Both the position numbers and the translations under genes were made by a program. This document shows, piece after piece, positions 8,856-19,124 of a DNA stretch of 64,000 nucleotides. The notes under the pieces are model-generated. The model ran no database searches. It was not told the DNA's origin and worked only from the letters and a program-made list of their open reading frames with translations. Each line of letters starts with the position of its first letter. Position 1 is the first letter of the stretch. Origin of the DNA: Dryocosmus kuriphilus (lineage: Eukaryota > Arthropoda > Insecta > Hymenoptera > Cynipidae); assembly GCA_038277395.1 (NCBI GenBank), contig CM076190.1:125952197-126016196 (forward strand), read 5' to 3'.

Positions 8856-11800
8856 CTACTCGGTGGGCTCCTGTCACCACTACGCAGCGCGTCCTCAGGT
8901 TATGGATAGAGGAACGGCCCCTGAGGTTGAACAGCTTCTGAGGTTAACTGCGAATACACGAATAAGCAGTCGCGGACAGCCGATAGGAACCGGTCGTGGG
9001 TGTGGTGAGCCCACATTGGTAAAAAATAGGTACAAGACGGCCATGGTTTGGGGGAATTTTCCCTTTAGCGTCCATACGCAATAGGTGGGTTCTACCAAGC
9101 GGAAGCTCAGCGCGTATCCACCTAGAAACACTACCCGAACAAAAACTAAAAATCTTGTAAGGGGAAAATTCTGCTGCTCCATTGGACACCACAGCGATGA
9201 CACTCGCCGCAAGGGATGTGTGGAATGATTCGACGGTAGGGTCAACGTGGTATTGATGCCAGTGTGGCGCACTGCCTTGCAGGGGGACGTTAGGATACGA
9301 GGATGAAACCGTAATGTGTCTGATGACAAGTTGACACGGTCCTTGTCAAGTTCGAAAAGCTCCCATACTTAGACCTAGGGAGGTATGGGGATTATCACTC
9401 CTGGGACGGCGGACTCACCTGCGATCGGAACAGGATCCCTAACGTGCGGAATTTCTTAAAACTATCATGGCTAACTTCCAAAAATAAACAACTACAATAC
9501 AATATCTTAAGGCAGGAACTCTGAACGCGCGTAGTCTAAATACTAGCGGATTTAGCGAATTCATTGAGATAGCAAAGAGATACGATATTGATATAATAGC
9601 ACTTCAAGAAACCTGCTGGCCTGACGAGTATGCATCAATCTCCAAGGATAACTACACTTTTCACTATGGGGGAGCAAAAGTGCGCAAACTGGGTACCGGG
9701 TTTCTTATTAAGAAACGAATTTTGCAAGCGGTTATCGATATGCAATTCATTAACGACCGGTTATCATATATTGTGCTAAAGGATAATTTCTGCAAACAGG
9801 TGCTAATTAACGTGCACTGCCCTACCGAGGACAAAGAAGAAGATACTAAAGATCTTTTTTACAAAACACTCGAACAAGTTTTTGACAAGTTCTCGAAGTT
9901 TGACACAAAAATAGTATTGGGAGACTTAAACGCGAAAATTGGAAAAGAACCGATGTATAGGCCTACCATAGGGTCAGAAAGCTTGCATGACGTCAGTAAT
10001 GATAATGGGACTAGAGTAATAAACTTTCCAGCTTCAAAGAACCTCGTTGTCAAAGGCACATATTTCAAGCATAAAAATATACATAAGGCAACCTGGACAT
10101 CACCAGATGGTATCACTCACAATCAGATTGATCACGTTTTAATTGACAGAATACGTCATACAAACATTCTCGATGTAGTATCGTACAGGGGAGCGGGTTT
10201 AAATTCAGACCACTTTCTCGTGATAGTGAAACTACGATCTAGACTAGCGTTAAATAAGAAAACTAGCCCTCCAGAGCCAGTAGTACGTTTCAATATAGAT
10301 AAGTTTAAAGTACCAACAGAAATCTTGAATTATCAAGGAAAGATTTCTAATAGTTTCGACGCTCTTCAAAAACAGGGAGACGAATTCGATAGTTGTTGGG
10401 AGGACCCGGAAATCCTGTGGGGCAATATGAAAGAGGCGATAAAGACAGCCGCGAAAAGTACTATAGGTTTAAAGAAAGTAACCAAAAGCAAACCGTGGTT
10501 CGACGAAGAGTGCAAACTATGGTTTGAAAAGCGAACGAAGGCCAAAGAAATTAGCTTACAAGATGAGTGCGATCAAACACATAAGAAGTATCTCGAGATT
10601 AGTAAAAGTACAAATAGGTTCTACAGATCCAAGAAAAGGGAGTGGGAGAAGAACAAGATACTAGCAATAAGCACGCATAATAAGCAAAATGACCCGCGTG
10701 AGGTGTACAGGGGAATCAATTTTATAAGGAAAGGCTTTCAAAATAGAACGGAAGTAATGAGAGACGAAAATGGCAATATAGTAGCTGATGCAACAGAAAG
10801 ACTAAATTTATGGAAAAACTATTTTGATAAGCTATTGAACGTATGCGAAGCCTCAGTTGAAGTTAATCTCGGTGAAATCCACACCGCTGATCTACTAATT
10901 GATGAGCCTACTGATAAAGAAATAGAAATGTCCATAAGGAAGTTGAAAAATAACAAAGCCGCGGGCATTGACGACCTACCGTCAGAACTTATAAAAAATG
11001 GGGGCCCTCACCTCACAGGCCAAATTTGTAAATTAATACGCGCAATCTGGAAAACAGAACGCATACCGGAGGAATGAAATACCTCTATTATTATACCCAT
11101 TTTTAAAAAAGGCGATCAAACGAACTGTAACAATTATCGGGGAATTTCACTTATGCTTTCGTGCTATAAGATCCAGACCAATGTAATCTTAAGTAGATTA
11201 ACGCCTTTTGCTGAGGAAATCATTAGGGATTACCAGTGTGGATTCCGCCGAAACCGGTCTACAAGCGATCAAATGTTTACAATTAGACAACTGTTAGAAA
11301 AGAAATGGGAATTTAATGAAGCAATACATCAGCTATTTATCGACTTCAAAAAAGCTTACGACTCTATTATACGCGCACGAATGTACTGGATTCTGGAGTT
11401 CTTGGGTGTACCAAGGAAATTGGTTAGACTTATCGAAGTTTGCTTAAGCGGCAGTAGGGGTAGGATACGCGTAAACGGAAGTTTATCTGAAAAGTTTTTG
11501 ATCCGCGATGGCCCGAAACAGGGCGATGCGCTTTCGTGCATCCTTTTCAACTTAGTTTTAGAATACGTGGTCAGAGAAGTACAAATCATTCCGTCCGGTG
11601 CTACCCTCAATGGTATAATACAAATTCTGGAACATGCAGATGATCTCGACTTACTCGGGGATGATAAAGAAACGGTAGCTAAAAATGCGAAAATCTTGAT
11701 CACAAAAGCCAAGGAAATAGGTTTAGAAGTTATCGAATCGAAGACAAAATATTTGATCGTTGACAGATCAGAACAAAGCAACGAAGAGGGGGATCTAGTG

Positions 11801-12509
11801 GCCGGAAATATGAAATTTGAAAGAGTTAATGAGTTTAAATATCTCGGGACTATTATAACTAGCGACAATAACATTAAAACGGAAATCAACAGGCGGTTGC
11901 ACGCTGGCAATCGGTGCTACTATGCATTAAATACATTACTAAAATCGCGATCGTTATCTTGAAACATCAAAGTAAGAATTTACAAAACGATAATAATGCC
12001 GGTCGTCATGTACGGGTGTGAAACGTGGGCGCTGACGAAATGAGAGGAGAACGGGTTTAGAGTATTCGAAAATAAAGTAGTTCGAAAAATCTATGGTCCC
12101 AAAAGGGACGAAGAGACTGGTGAATGGAGAAAACTGCATAATGATGAGCTGCATGCACTCTACGGGTCAGTTAATATTAATAGAGTAATGAAAGCGCGCA
12201 AATTGAGCTGGGCGGGACATGTTGCAAGAATGGGCAACGAAGGAACAGTGGCGCAAGTTTTGAGAGGGAAACCGATTAGTAAGAGACCTTTAGGCAGACC
12301 GAGAAATAGATGGGAGAAAAACGTAAGGGATGATCTAAAGGAGCTAGGACATGATTATTTAAACTGGATGAAAGATGCACAAGATAGAGATGCGTCGCGG
12401 TTCTGGGTAGCTGAGGCAATGAACATTCGAGTTCGCAAATCTACACCGTAATATTAATGATAATAATAATTATTATTATTGTTATTATTATATTGAGTGG
12501 CTGCCTGTG
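8856..12509 (+). mobile_element. APE-type non-LTR retrotransposon (RTE-like), nearly full length, copy 1
   Basis: The element is bounded by a perfect 14-bp target duplication, GAAATTGTTTACAA, at 8842-8855 and 12510-12523. It starts CTACTCGGTGGGCTCC and ends after a short TAATAATTATTATT-type repeat tract near 12455-12492 and TATTGAGTGGCTGCCTGTG. The same start and end occur in copy 2 at 21924-24688, which confirms the boundaries. About 630 bp of 5' UTR precede a single long ORF. A short 3' repeat tail in place of poly(A), together with the endonuclease/RT layout, resembles the RTE group, but I did not assign the clade. Confidence 0.9.
9487..12451 (+). pseudogene. LINE endonuclease-reverse transcriptase ORF with three nonsense changes
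   Basis: The frame runs from an upstream stop near 9484 and begins as an APE endonuclease (GTLNARSLN, ALQETCW, VLGDLNAKIG, NQIDHVLID, SDHFLV). It continues into an RT finger/palm: NNKAAGIDDLPSELIKN, YQCGFRRNRSTSDQ, FIDFKKAYDS, GPKQGDALSC. It ends with the C-terminal SWAGHVARM and GRPRNRWEKNVRDD block. In-frame stops interrupt it at 11075-11077 (TGG to TGA by comparison with copy 2), 11960-11962 and near 12041-12043 (both GGA to TGA). The RT active-site box is HADD at 11633-11644 in place of YADD. No frameshift is needed. It is dead as a single protein but recently so; the endonuclease half alone is intact. Confidence 0.85.
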
Positions 12510-12523
12510 GAAATTGTTTACAA

Positions 12524-12865
12524 TGGGTAAGTGCCCTTTTGAATATTCCTTTATAGGTTCCTCTATAGGATCCTATATAGGAGACTAATATTATATACTA
12601 AGTTAACAAATTAATAAAAAATTTAGAAAAATAATGACGATAATAACGAACTATAGTTATATATATATATATATATGTACTTTGGCAAACCAACATTGCA
12701 GAAGCACTACAGAGCAAATGTAGGTCTTGTTGGAAACTACTGCGCAACATTTTATTTTATTTTTGAAAATCATTTTCAAAATATGTGCTCCTGTGTAGGA
12801 TCCCATGTCATTTTCTATAGGTGACACCTACAGGTGAACATATAGGTTCCTATATAGGATCCTAT
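12524..12865. other. Short non-coding stretch with TA microsatellite and TATAGG motifs
   Basis: A (TA)n run lies at about 12658-12676. Repeated TATAGG/CCTATA motifs at 12551-12590 and 12838-12868 form short palindromes such as AGGATCCTATA. Similar sequence continues on the far side of the DD41D element (15541-15560), so that element appears to have inserted into an older repeat rich in these motifs. Confidence 0.45.
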
Positions 12866-15543
12866 ACAGGGTAGCACAATAGTATGGAAACCCCTGAATA
12901 ACTCATCAGAAATGATTTTTTTTTTAATACTAAACACAAGAGTTTTAGGATTTTACCCTGCTATTTAATGGCCACCTCTTTTTGACCTTGACGATGATCT
13001 TGAAGGTCATCTCAAGGTCAATTTCAATTTTTTAAATGGGAAGTCCCATTTTTTATTGCGGATTTGGAAAGAGAAGGAAATTTTACATTCAATTATGACC
13101 TTGACCATGTCCTTGATCACGTCCTTGACCATGTCCTTGACCATGATTTTCAAGGTCATTCCAAGATCAAACTTGTTTTTTCAAGTGAGAACCCTTATTT
13201 TTCATGGTGGATGTGGAAAGAGCAGGAAATTTTATCTTGAAGTTTAACCTTCAAGGCCATTCCAAGGTTACACTTGTTTTTTTCAAATGGGAGCCCCCCT
13301 TTTTTATTGCGGATTTGGAAAGGGCAGGGAATTTTACCGTCAAGTGTGACTTTATCCATAATCATGCTCTTGGCCTTGATCCAGGCTTTCAAGGTCATTT
13401 TAAAAAGATTTTTTCAAGAATTTTGAAAAATTACAGCCACTGTAGGGTATCTCCTAGCGATCCCAGTCAGAATTTGGATGATTCTTATTAGTCCCAGTTT
13501 TACACAAAATTTGGCGCAAATTAGTTGATTTTTTGAATAACTTGTCCGCCATCTTGGTTTCGCCATCTTGGATTAATAATTTTCGAAGCTAATTTCAGAT
13601 TAGTAGTCAGCGATCCCAAAAACCTCCGCATACCAAATTTGACGTAAATTGGTCGATTTTTTGAAAATCTTGTCCGCCAACCGTGTAGCGCGCTCTAAAG
13701 TAGGCCTTTTGATGATAATTGAGAAACAGATACTTTTACTGCTTCGGCCACTCTAACAGTATTTTTCAGGATAGATAGTGGTGTTTATTTTTTTGGCGCG
13801 GTTGCTGCTTTTCAATACTCCTTTTTAGGATATTCGAAGAACAGTAACTTTCGCTGCTTTAGCACCTCTAACAGTCCTTTTCAGGATAGTTAGTGGAGTT
13901 CTTTTCTTGGGGACGCAATTACTGTTTCTTAATAGTTCCTTCTGGGAGTCTTTGAACAGAACAAGAGAGAGTTTCTTTATTAATGATGAGAGGTTGTGGT
14001 GATAGATGTAGGTCGTATGACGAAGTAGTGCAGTTATTTAATGAAACGTTTCGAGAAGGCTTAAAAGGCATTAGCAAATCGACTGTCTCTAATGCTATGA
14101 GGAGATTTGAAGAAACTGGGACTAATAAGAACCGTCCAAAATCTGGAAAGCCAAAAACTGAAAGCTCAGGAGAGCGGTAAATGGAAGTGGCCCAGTCTTT
14201 TGTCGAAGATCCGCATTTAACTCCTAAGAAGGCCTCTCAACAACTTCAAATTAATCGAGTATCAATGTGTAGGAATTCAAAGATCATTAAATTTCACCCT
14301 TACAAAATACTCCTTCATCAAAAAATAAATGAAGATGATTTTGGCCGGCGAGTTGAATTTTGTGAGAACATGATGGAAAGAATTGTTCAAAATACTAATT
14401 TTCAGTCACTCATCGTTTTTTCAGACGAATCAACATTTCAAATTAACGGTGAAGTCAATCGCCACAATTGCAGATACTGGAGCCATGAAAATCCTCATTG
14501 GCTACGAGAATATCACACGCAGTACCCGCAAAAATTGAATTTTTGGGCAGATATTTTTAGGTATCGAATAGTTGGACCTTTTTTCATTGACGAAACTTTA
14601 GATGGACCAAGATATCTGGAATTACTGCAGGAGAAATAGTCCCAGCGATTCAGGAAATAGCTAGTGATGATCTTAATGAGGTTTGGTACCAGCATCATGG
14701 TGCACCTGCTCATTTTCTGGTGATTGTGAGAAACTACCTAGATGTAGTATTTAGTAATCGTTGGATAGGTCGCAGAGGAACTGTTGAGTGGCCTGCCAGG
14801 TCTCCTGATCTGACTCCAATTGACTTTTTTCTTTGGGGCCACATAAAAAATACAGTGTATATTACTAAGCCACGAGATTTAGAAGATCTAAGACAAAAAA
14901 TAGCAATGCTTGCGCTGATATTACACCTGATATGATAAGGAGTGCGATAGAAAATTTGCATGTCCGTCTAGGAATCTGCCAGGATTTTGGTGGAGAACAT
15001 TTTGAATACAGGTTCTAAGTCTTGCCTTAAATGGCCGAGATCGTTAGTCTTGCCTCAGCTAACTGGGATCGCAAGGAGGTACCCTACAGTGGCTGGAATT
15101 TTTCAAAATTCTTGAAAAAATCTTTTTTAATTGACCTTAAAAGCCTGGTTCAAAGCGAAGATCATGATTATGGATAAAGTCACACTTGAACGTAAAATTT
15201 CCTTCTCTTTCCAAATCCGCAATAAAAAATGGGACTTCCCATTTGAAAAAACAAGTTTGACCTTGGAATGACCTTTAATATCATGATCAAGGACATGGTC
15301 AAGGACATATTTCAACGTAAAATTTCCTGCTCTTTCCAAATCCGCAATAAAAAATGGGGCTTCATATTTTAAAAAATTGAATTTGACCTTGATATGATCT
15401 TCAAGGTCGTGGTCAAGGTCAAACTGTGGTCGCCTTTAAATATCCAGGGAAAACTCCTAAAGCTTTTGTATTTAATATTTTTCAAAAAAAGTAATTCCTG
15501 ATGATTTATTCAGGGGTTTTCATACTTTTGTGTCACCCTGTAT
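12866..15543 (+). mobile_element. DD41D Tc1/mariner-superfamily transposon with very long terminal inverted repeats
   Basis: The left end, ACAGGGTAGCACAATAGTATG near 12867, matches the inverted right end, ACAGGGTGACACAAAAGTATG, near 15542. Similarity between the ends continues inward for roughly 450-600 bp on each side, through blocks such as AATCCGCAATAAAAAATGGG. Ends abut TA, consistent with TA target duplication. The inverted repeats are packed with TGACCTT/AAGGTCA motifs, many within TCAAGGTCA. A degraded transposase lies between the arms. Confidence 0.85.
13983..15018 (+). pseudogene. DD41D transposase, inactivated
   Basis: The N-terminal helix-turn-helix region (13983-14177) ends in a TAA at 14178-14180, and the same frame continues to 14639. 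The catalytic core shows VFSDESTF (first Asp), NRHNCRYWSHENPHW, then, after a frame disruption near 14637, GAPAHF and WPARSPDLTPIDFFLWG. Forty-one residues separate the position of the second catalytic residue from the last Asp, giving the DD41D spacing. The second Asp itself is replaced by His: CAT at 14696-14698 in a QHHGAPAH context where families normally have QxDGAPxH. Stop, frame break and active-site loss mean it cannot act. Transposases of this type cut and paste the element at TA sites. Confidence 0.8.
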
Positions 15544-16149
15544 AGAAGCCTATGTAGGAATTTTCAGTAAGGTGCATAATTTGCGAATATTAAATTTACT
15601 TCTAGTGGGATGTATAAGAATTACAAAATACATAAGGATACATTTATTTATCAAAATTAAGTAACTTGTAGTTAGGAATTTCTTGCAATTATAGAAGATA
15701 CATTTTGATTTAAACTATTTAGTTACATAAAATAATTTAGCGTTGCAATATATCGTGTCGCTTAATTCTACGCCAATTGATTTTGATCATCCCGAGGCGC
15801 AATTTTTTAGTACTATAAGATACGGCCGTTCTGAACTAAAAGACGAATCCAATTTGTTATTTAGAGATATACTTGGGCTGCTTATTTTAAAAATTAAGGA
15901 ATGCAATAATAACACCCAAGCTATTCTAAATAAATAATATTGGCTTGCAAACGATAAAAAATTGCATAGCATGAATTCATATTTATAATTATAAACTTTA
16001 TGTTTGAATAGAAAGAAAATAAATTTTTCTGAATATCTACGATCACCAGTCTCTTCAGAATTTAATTAGCTTTAATATAAAAAAGAATAAAAAATCGATT
16101 AAAAATTGTAGCCTGGATCGTATTTTGAACATTTTTTTATCCATTTTCT
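15544..16149. other. AT-rich stretch with one unexplained 64-codon frame
   Basis: The frame at 15743-15937 (plus) has mixed composition, with acidic residues near DFDHPEAQFF and a leucine-rich C-terminus. It may be a relic exon, but no splice signal or homologous family was recognised. The rest is AT-rich and featureless. Confidence 0.3.
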
Positions 16150-16830
16150 CCAGTGCATGACATAAAGTGATCAATCCAGGATTTTTACAACTCTTTACTC
16201 AATAAATAATCGATAAAAATTAAATAAAATTATAATAAGTTTACTGAATAAAATTAAGAATCATAGTTTTATTTCCTTTATAAAAGTCCGTTTTAACGAA
16301 TTTCATTGTATTTCTGTTAGTGTGTACATTGAAGAGATTATTTTTAGGCCAATTATACTCGTATGTGTATAGCACAACTATTATCATTGAATCTGGAGAC
16401 TTCATTATTTCTTATGTGACCAACGCAAGTTAAAATATATTTAGTGTGTAAATAATTTTTTTTTCTTCCATTTTGAACGAATAATTTTTAAATATGTATG
16501 TTATTTTAATGGAGGTGACGTAGACTATTTAAAAATGTCGTAATATTACCTATTATCTTCTCATTGTTTCAATAAAGTCGCAAATTTTACACAATCTTGT
16601 CGAAAACAAAAGTATTATAGAGCGCAGTAATTGCGATTATGTAAAAATGGAATGAAGATTTAAAAAATAATTCATGATTATATGTTTACTTTATATGCAT
16701 TTTAAATCTACATAAAACGTATTTTGTTTTATTTACGTTGAAAATAATAATACAAAATTTCTCTAATTAATATTACGCATTTATATAGACTGTAATTTCT
16801 TTAGGGGGGGGGGGGGCACATTATGTCGGT
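16150..16830 (+). repeat. Second dispersed repeat family, copy 1
   Basis: This segment matches 44830-45700 in reverse complement. Shared anchors include TTTCATTGTATTTCTGTTAG near 16300-16320, a TTTAGGCCAATTA-type block, GTGACCAACGCAAG near 16417-16430, TAATATTACCTATTATCTTC near 16541-16560 and CGTTGAAAATAATAATACA near 16736-16755. No ORF is present. The partner copy is interrupted by a MITE, which dates that insertion after the spread of this repeat. A 12-G run sits at 16804-16815. Confidence 0.7.
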
Positions 16831-16950
16831 TTCAAAAAATCGATTTTTTTTTTTCTTAAATGATGTATTATCATTATAAGAATGATGTCCAAGTAGTTAA
16901 ATAGTAAGCGCGTAGGTACTCGACTACGTAATAAAAATAAAGCAAAAAAA

Positions 16951-17361
16951 AAGGTCTTGGAGGACGAGGTAAGCTGCCAAACAAACTTATTGGTGAGTTG
17001 TCCACAAACTTTGGCTTAGCAATAAGACGAAACTCGGAATCAGTTGAAGCCATGAAATAGAAATATGGGCTTGTCTGATCCATAAAATGTCAACTGATAA
17101 AAAACCACAGCATGACGATTGTCCTCTTGGTCCCGATTCGTGGTGCAAGTGGCAAAAGGCAAAAACGTAGTTTGGAACTTTGCGCCGAAACACCACTCCA
17201 ACGGGAAAATAGTTATTGATATTGTAACAAATATTGCTTTTTGCACTTTGAATGACGGTTTTGAAAGTATTATGTACATAATGGAGGTGTTAGATCTCGA
17301 AATTGGCGCAAACTGCTACAATTGCTGCTTCCAAATCGATAGCGAAAAAAAATTTTTTTAA
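16951..17361 (+). pseudogene. Mutator-like transposon protein, C-terminal remnant
   Basis: The plus strand reads GRGKLPNKLIGELSTNFGLA, then IRRNSESVEAMK, then (after a frame change) sequence resembling the ESWCxWQKAK signature, and finally the open frame 17119-17361 with NVVWNFAPKHHSNGK and CTLNDGFESIMYIMEVLDL. This order is familiar from the conserved C-terminal part of Mutator-like transposase-domain proteins widespread in animal genomes. Several stops and at least one internal deletion (between the WQKAK and NVVWN parts) show it is dead. The catalytic domain is absent. Family recognition is from memory of the conserved blocks and was not searched. Confidence 0.5.
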
Positions 17362-17704
17362 ATTTTTATTTCGAAAAATCCATACGAGAACTACTAGATA
17401 AACTGGTTTTAAACACATCTACATAAAAATTGTTGTTCTAGGTCGTGCGGCATTATTTGGAGACTTTCCACCGGCTTTTACCTTTTTTTTAAAGCGCTTT
17501 TGGAGATCAGCTGTCACGCCGTCATTTTGTTTTCAAATGTCATAAAAAAATAGTAAAATGTTCTTCAAGCCTTATACAATAAATAACTGAAAACCAATTT
17601 GCTCTAGGTTTACTCATTTTCTCTAAAAAAATTCGTAAAAATAGGCATGATTCAAGCTTGAAAGTCGTACGAAACTTAAGACAAGTAAGTCAGGAAAACA
17701 TATG
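17362..17704. other. AT-rich intergenic stretch
   Basis: No feature was recognised between the Mutator-like remnant and the mariner element. Confidence 0.4.
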
Positions 17705-17706
17705 TA

Positions 17707-18653
17707 CGAGGGCCTACCCAAAAGAAACCGAACTACTTTTGTACAAAGTTATTATTTTGATTTTTTCTACAAAAAACATTTAATCTCCTTCAAAGTACTC
17801 TCCATTGGAGACAATACACTTATCTAATCTTTTATTCCATTGTTCGAAACATTTTTTAAATTCCTCTTTTGTGATGCTTGACAGCGCCTCCGTCGTTTTT
17901 TCCTTCACTTCAGCTACGTCCGCAAAACGCTTTCCTTTCATGTCCCTTTTCATTCGGGGGAATAAAAAAAAGTCACAGGGGGCTAAATCGGGTGAATAGG
18001 GTGGGTGAGGAACAGTGGCCATGCTATTTTTGGTCAAAAATCGGCGCACAGAAAGAGCTGTGTGAGCAGGGGCGTTGTCGTGGTGGAAAAACCAGTTCCC
18101 CCGACTGCCACAAATCAGGCCTTTTCCGTCGTAAACTGTTGCGCAATCTTTTCAAGACTTCCAGGTAAAATGCCTGATTAACTTCTTCGATGGTCCTTCG
18201 TCGATCTTCCAGGATGATTTCACGAATTTTTTCAACATTTTCGTCGGTTCGGGCCGTCGAAGGACGTCCAGAGCGAGGTTGATCGTCAATTGACATTTCC
18301 CCACTTTTAAAACGAGAAAACCACTCGAACACTTGAGTTTTTCCCATAGCATCATCCTTGTAGGCCGTTTTTAACATTTGAAGAGTTTCTGTGCCCGTTT
18401 TCCCGAGCAGGAAGCAAAACCTCACGTTGGCACGCTGATCACGAAAATCAACCATCACAAAAAACGACGAGCGCGCAAAGCAACAGTCACAAAAAAAATT
18501 ACACACACCAAATGCAACCTTACACAGTGATAGCAGTTGGCATACTAACTGGTGAAAAGTGCCTCTACACGCACCTACCGGCAAAAACCCGGTACTACTA
18601 CAACAACTCCGCTCCCCACAACATCAGTTCGGTTTCTTTTGGGTAGGCCCTCG
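17707..18653 (-). mobile_element. Internally deleted mariner element with intact ends
   Basis: Perfect terminal inverted repeats begin CGAGGGCCTACCCAAAAGAA on the plus strand and end at 18653, flanked by TA at 17705-17706 and 18654-18655. The 947-bp length is shorter than the usual ~1.3 kb for mariner, which fits an internal deletion. Identical-looking ends suggest the copy could still be mobilised by an active relative. Confidence 0.95.
17780..18455 (-). pseudogene. Mariner transposase with central deletion and frameshift
   Basis: Reading on the minus strand, the start near 18455 (MVDFRDQRANVRF) leads into the paired helix-turn-helix DNA-binding region and the linker RSGRPSTARTDENVEKI. Directly after RRTIEEVNQ the sequence jumps to FYLEVLKRLRN, so the part carrying the first catalytic Asp is missing. 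A one-base shift near 18085 then breaks the frame before the second Asp region. The C-terminal frame 18049-17780 keeps YSPDLAPCDFFLFP with the last Asp, giving a DD34D-type ending. The protein cannot be functional. Confidence 0.9.
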
Positions 18654-18918
18654 TATACATCTAGGCATGATTTCACTCGTTCTTTTATGATAAATTTTTA
18701 TTTTTGGAGGCACAATAAGGATAACAAAATCGTAAATTAAATTATAAATAGCAACACTGATTTATGAATGGTGGTTATTTGGTATTTTTGCAATATTCTG
18801 CAGACATAACAGGAATAGTGAACAAGTACATTATTGTTAATAAAATTGCTAATTTACTGCACTTATTTAAGTTAGAATTTTTTTCTTTTTTATTATTATT
18901 TTATTTTATTATTTTCAG

Positions 18919-18996
18919 AACTAGTGGCCCAGGCGACAGAATTCACTTTCAATCATCTGAGGGAGCAGTTACATTTGATAAGTTTAACCCCAGACC
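18919..18996 (+). other. Isolated exon-like segment with both splice signals
   Basis: A T-rich tract ending TTTTCAG precedes an open 78-base segment, and GTGAGT follows at 18997. The translation in the open frame includes SGPGDRIHFQSSEG and AVTFDKFNPRP. No partner exons were recognised on this strand, so it may be a relic or a chance arrangement. Confidence 0.3.
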
Positions 18997-19124
18997 GTGA
19001 GTAGGGAATACTTAGAATAGACGAGCAGAGTTCAAACACTTTAAATCTATTGGCAATCTGAAAAGATTAAAAACACTTGAAAACTTAATTAAAACTACTC
19101 CTTTGTAAAAAATTATACACTTAC

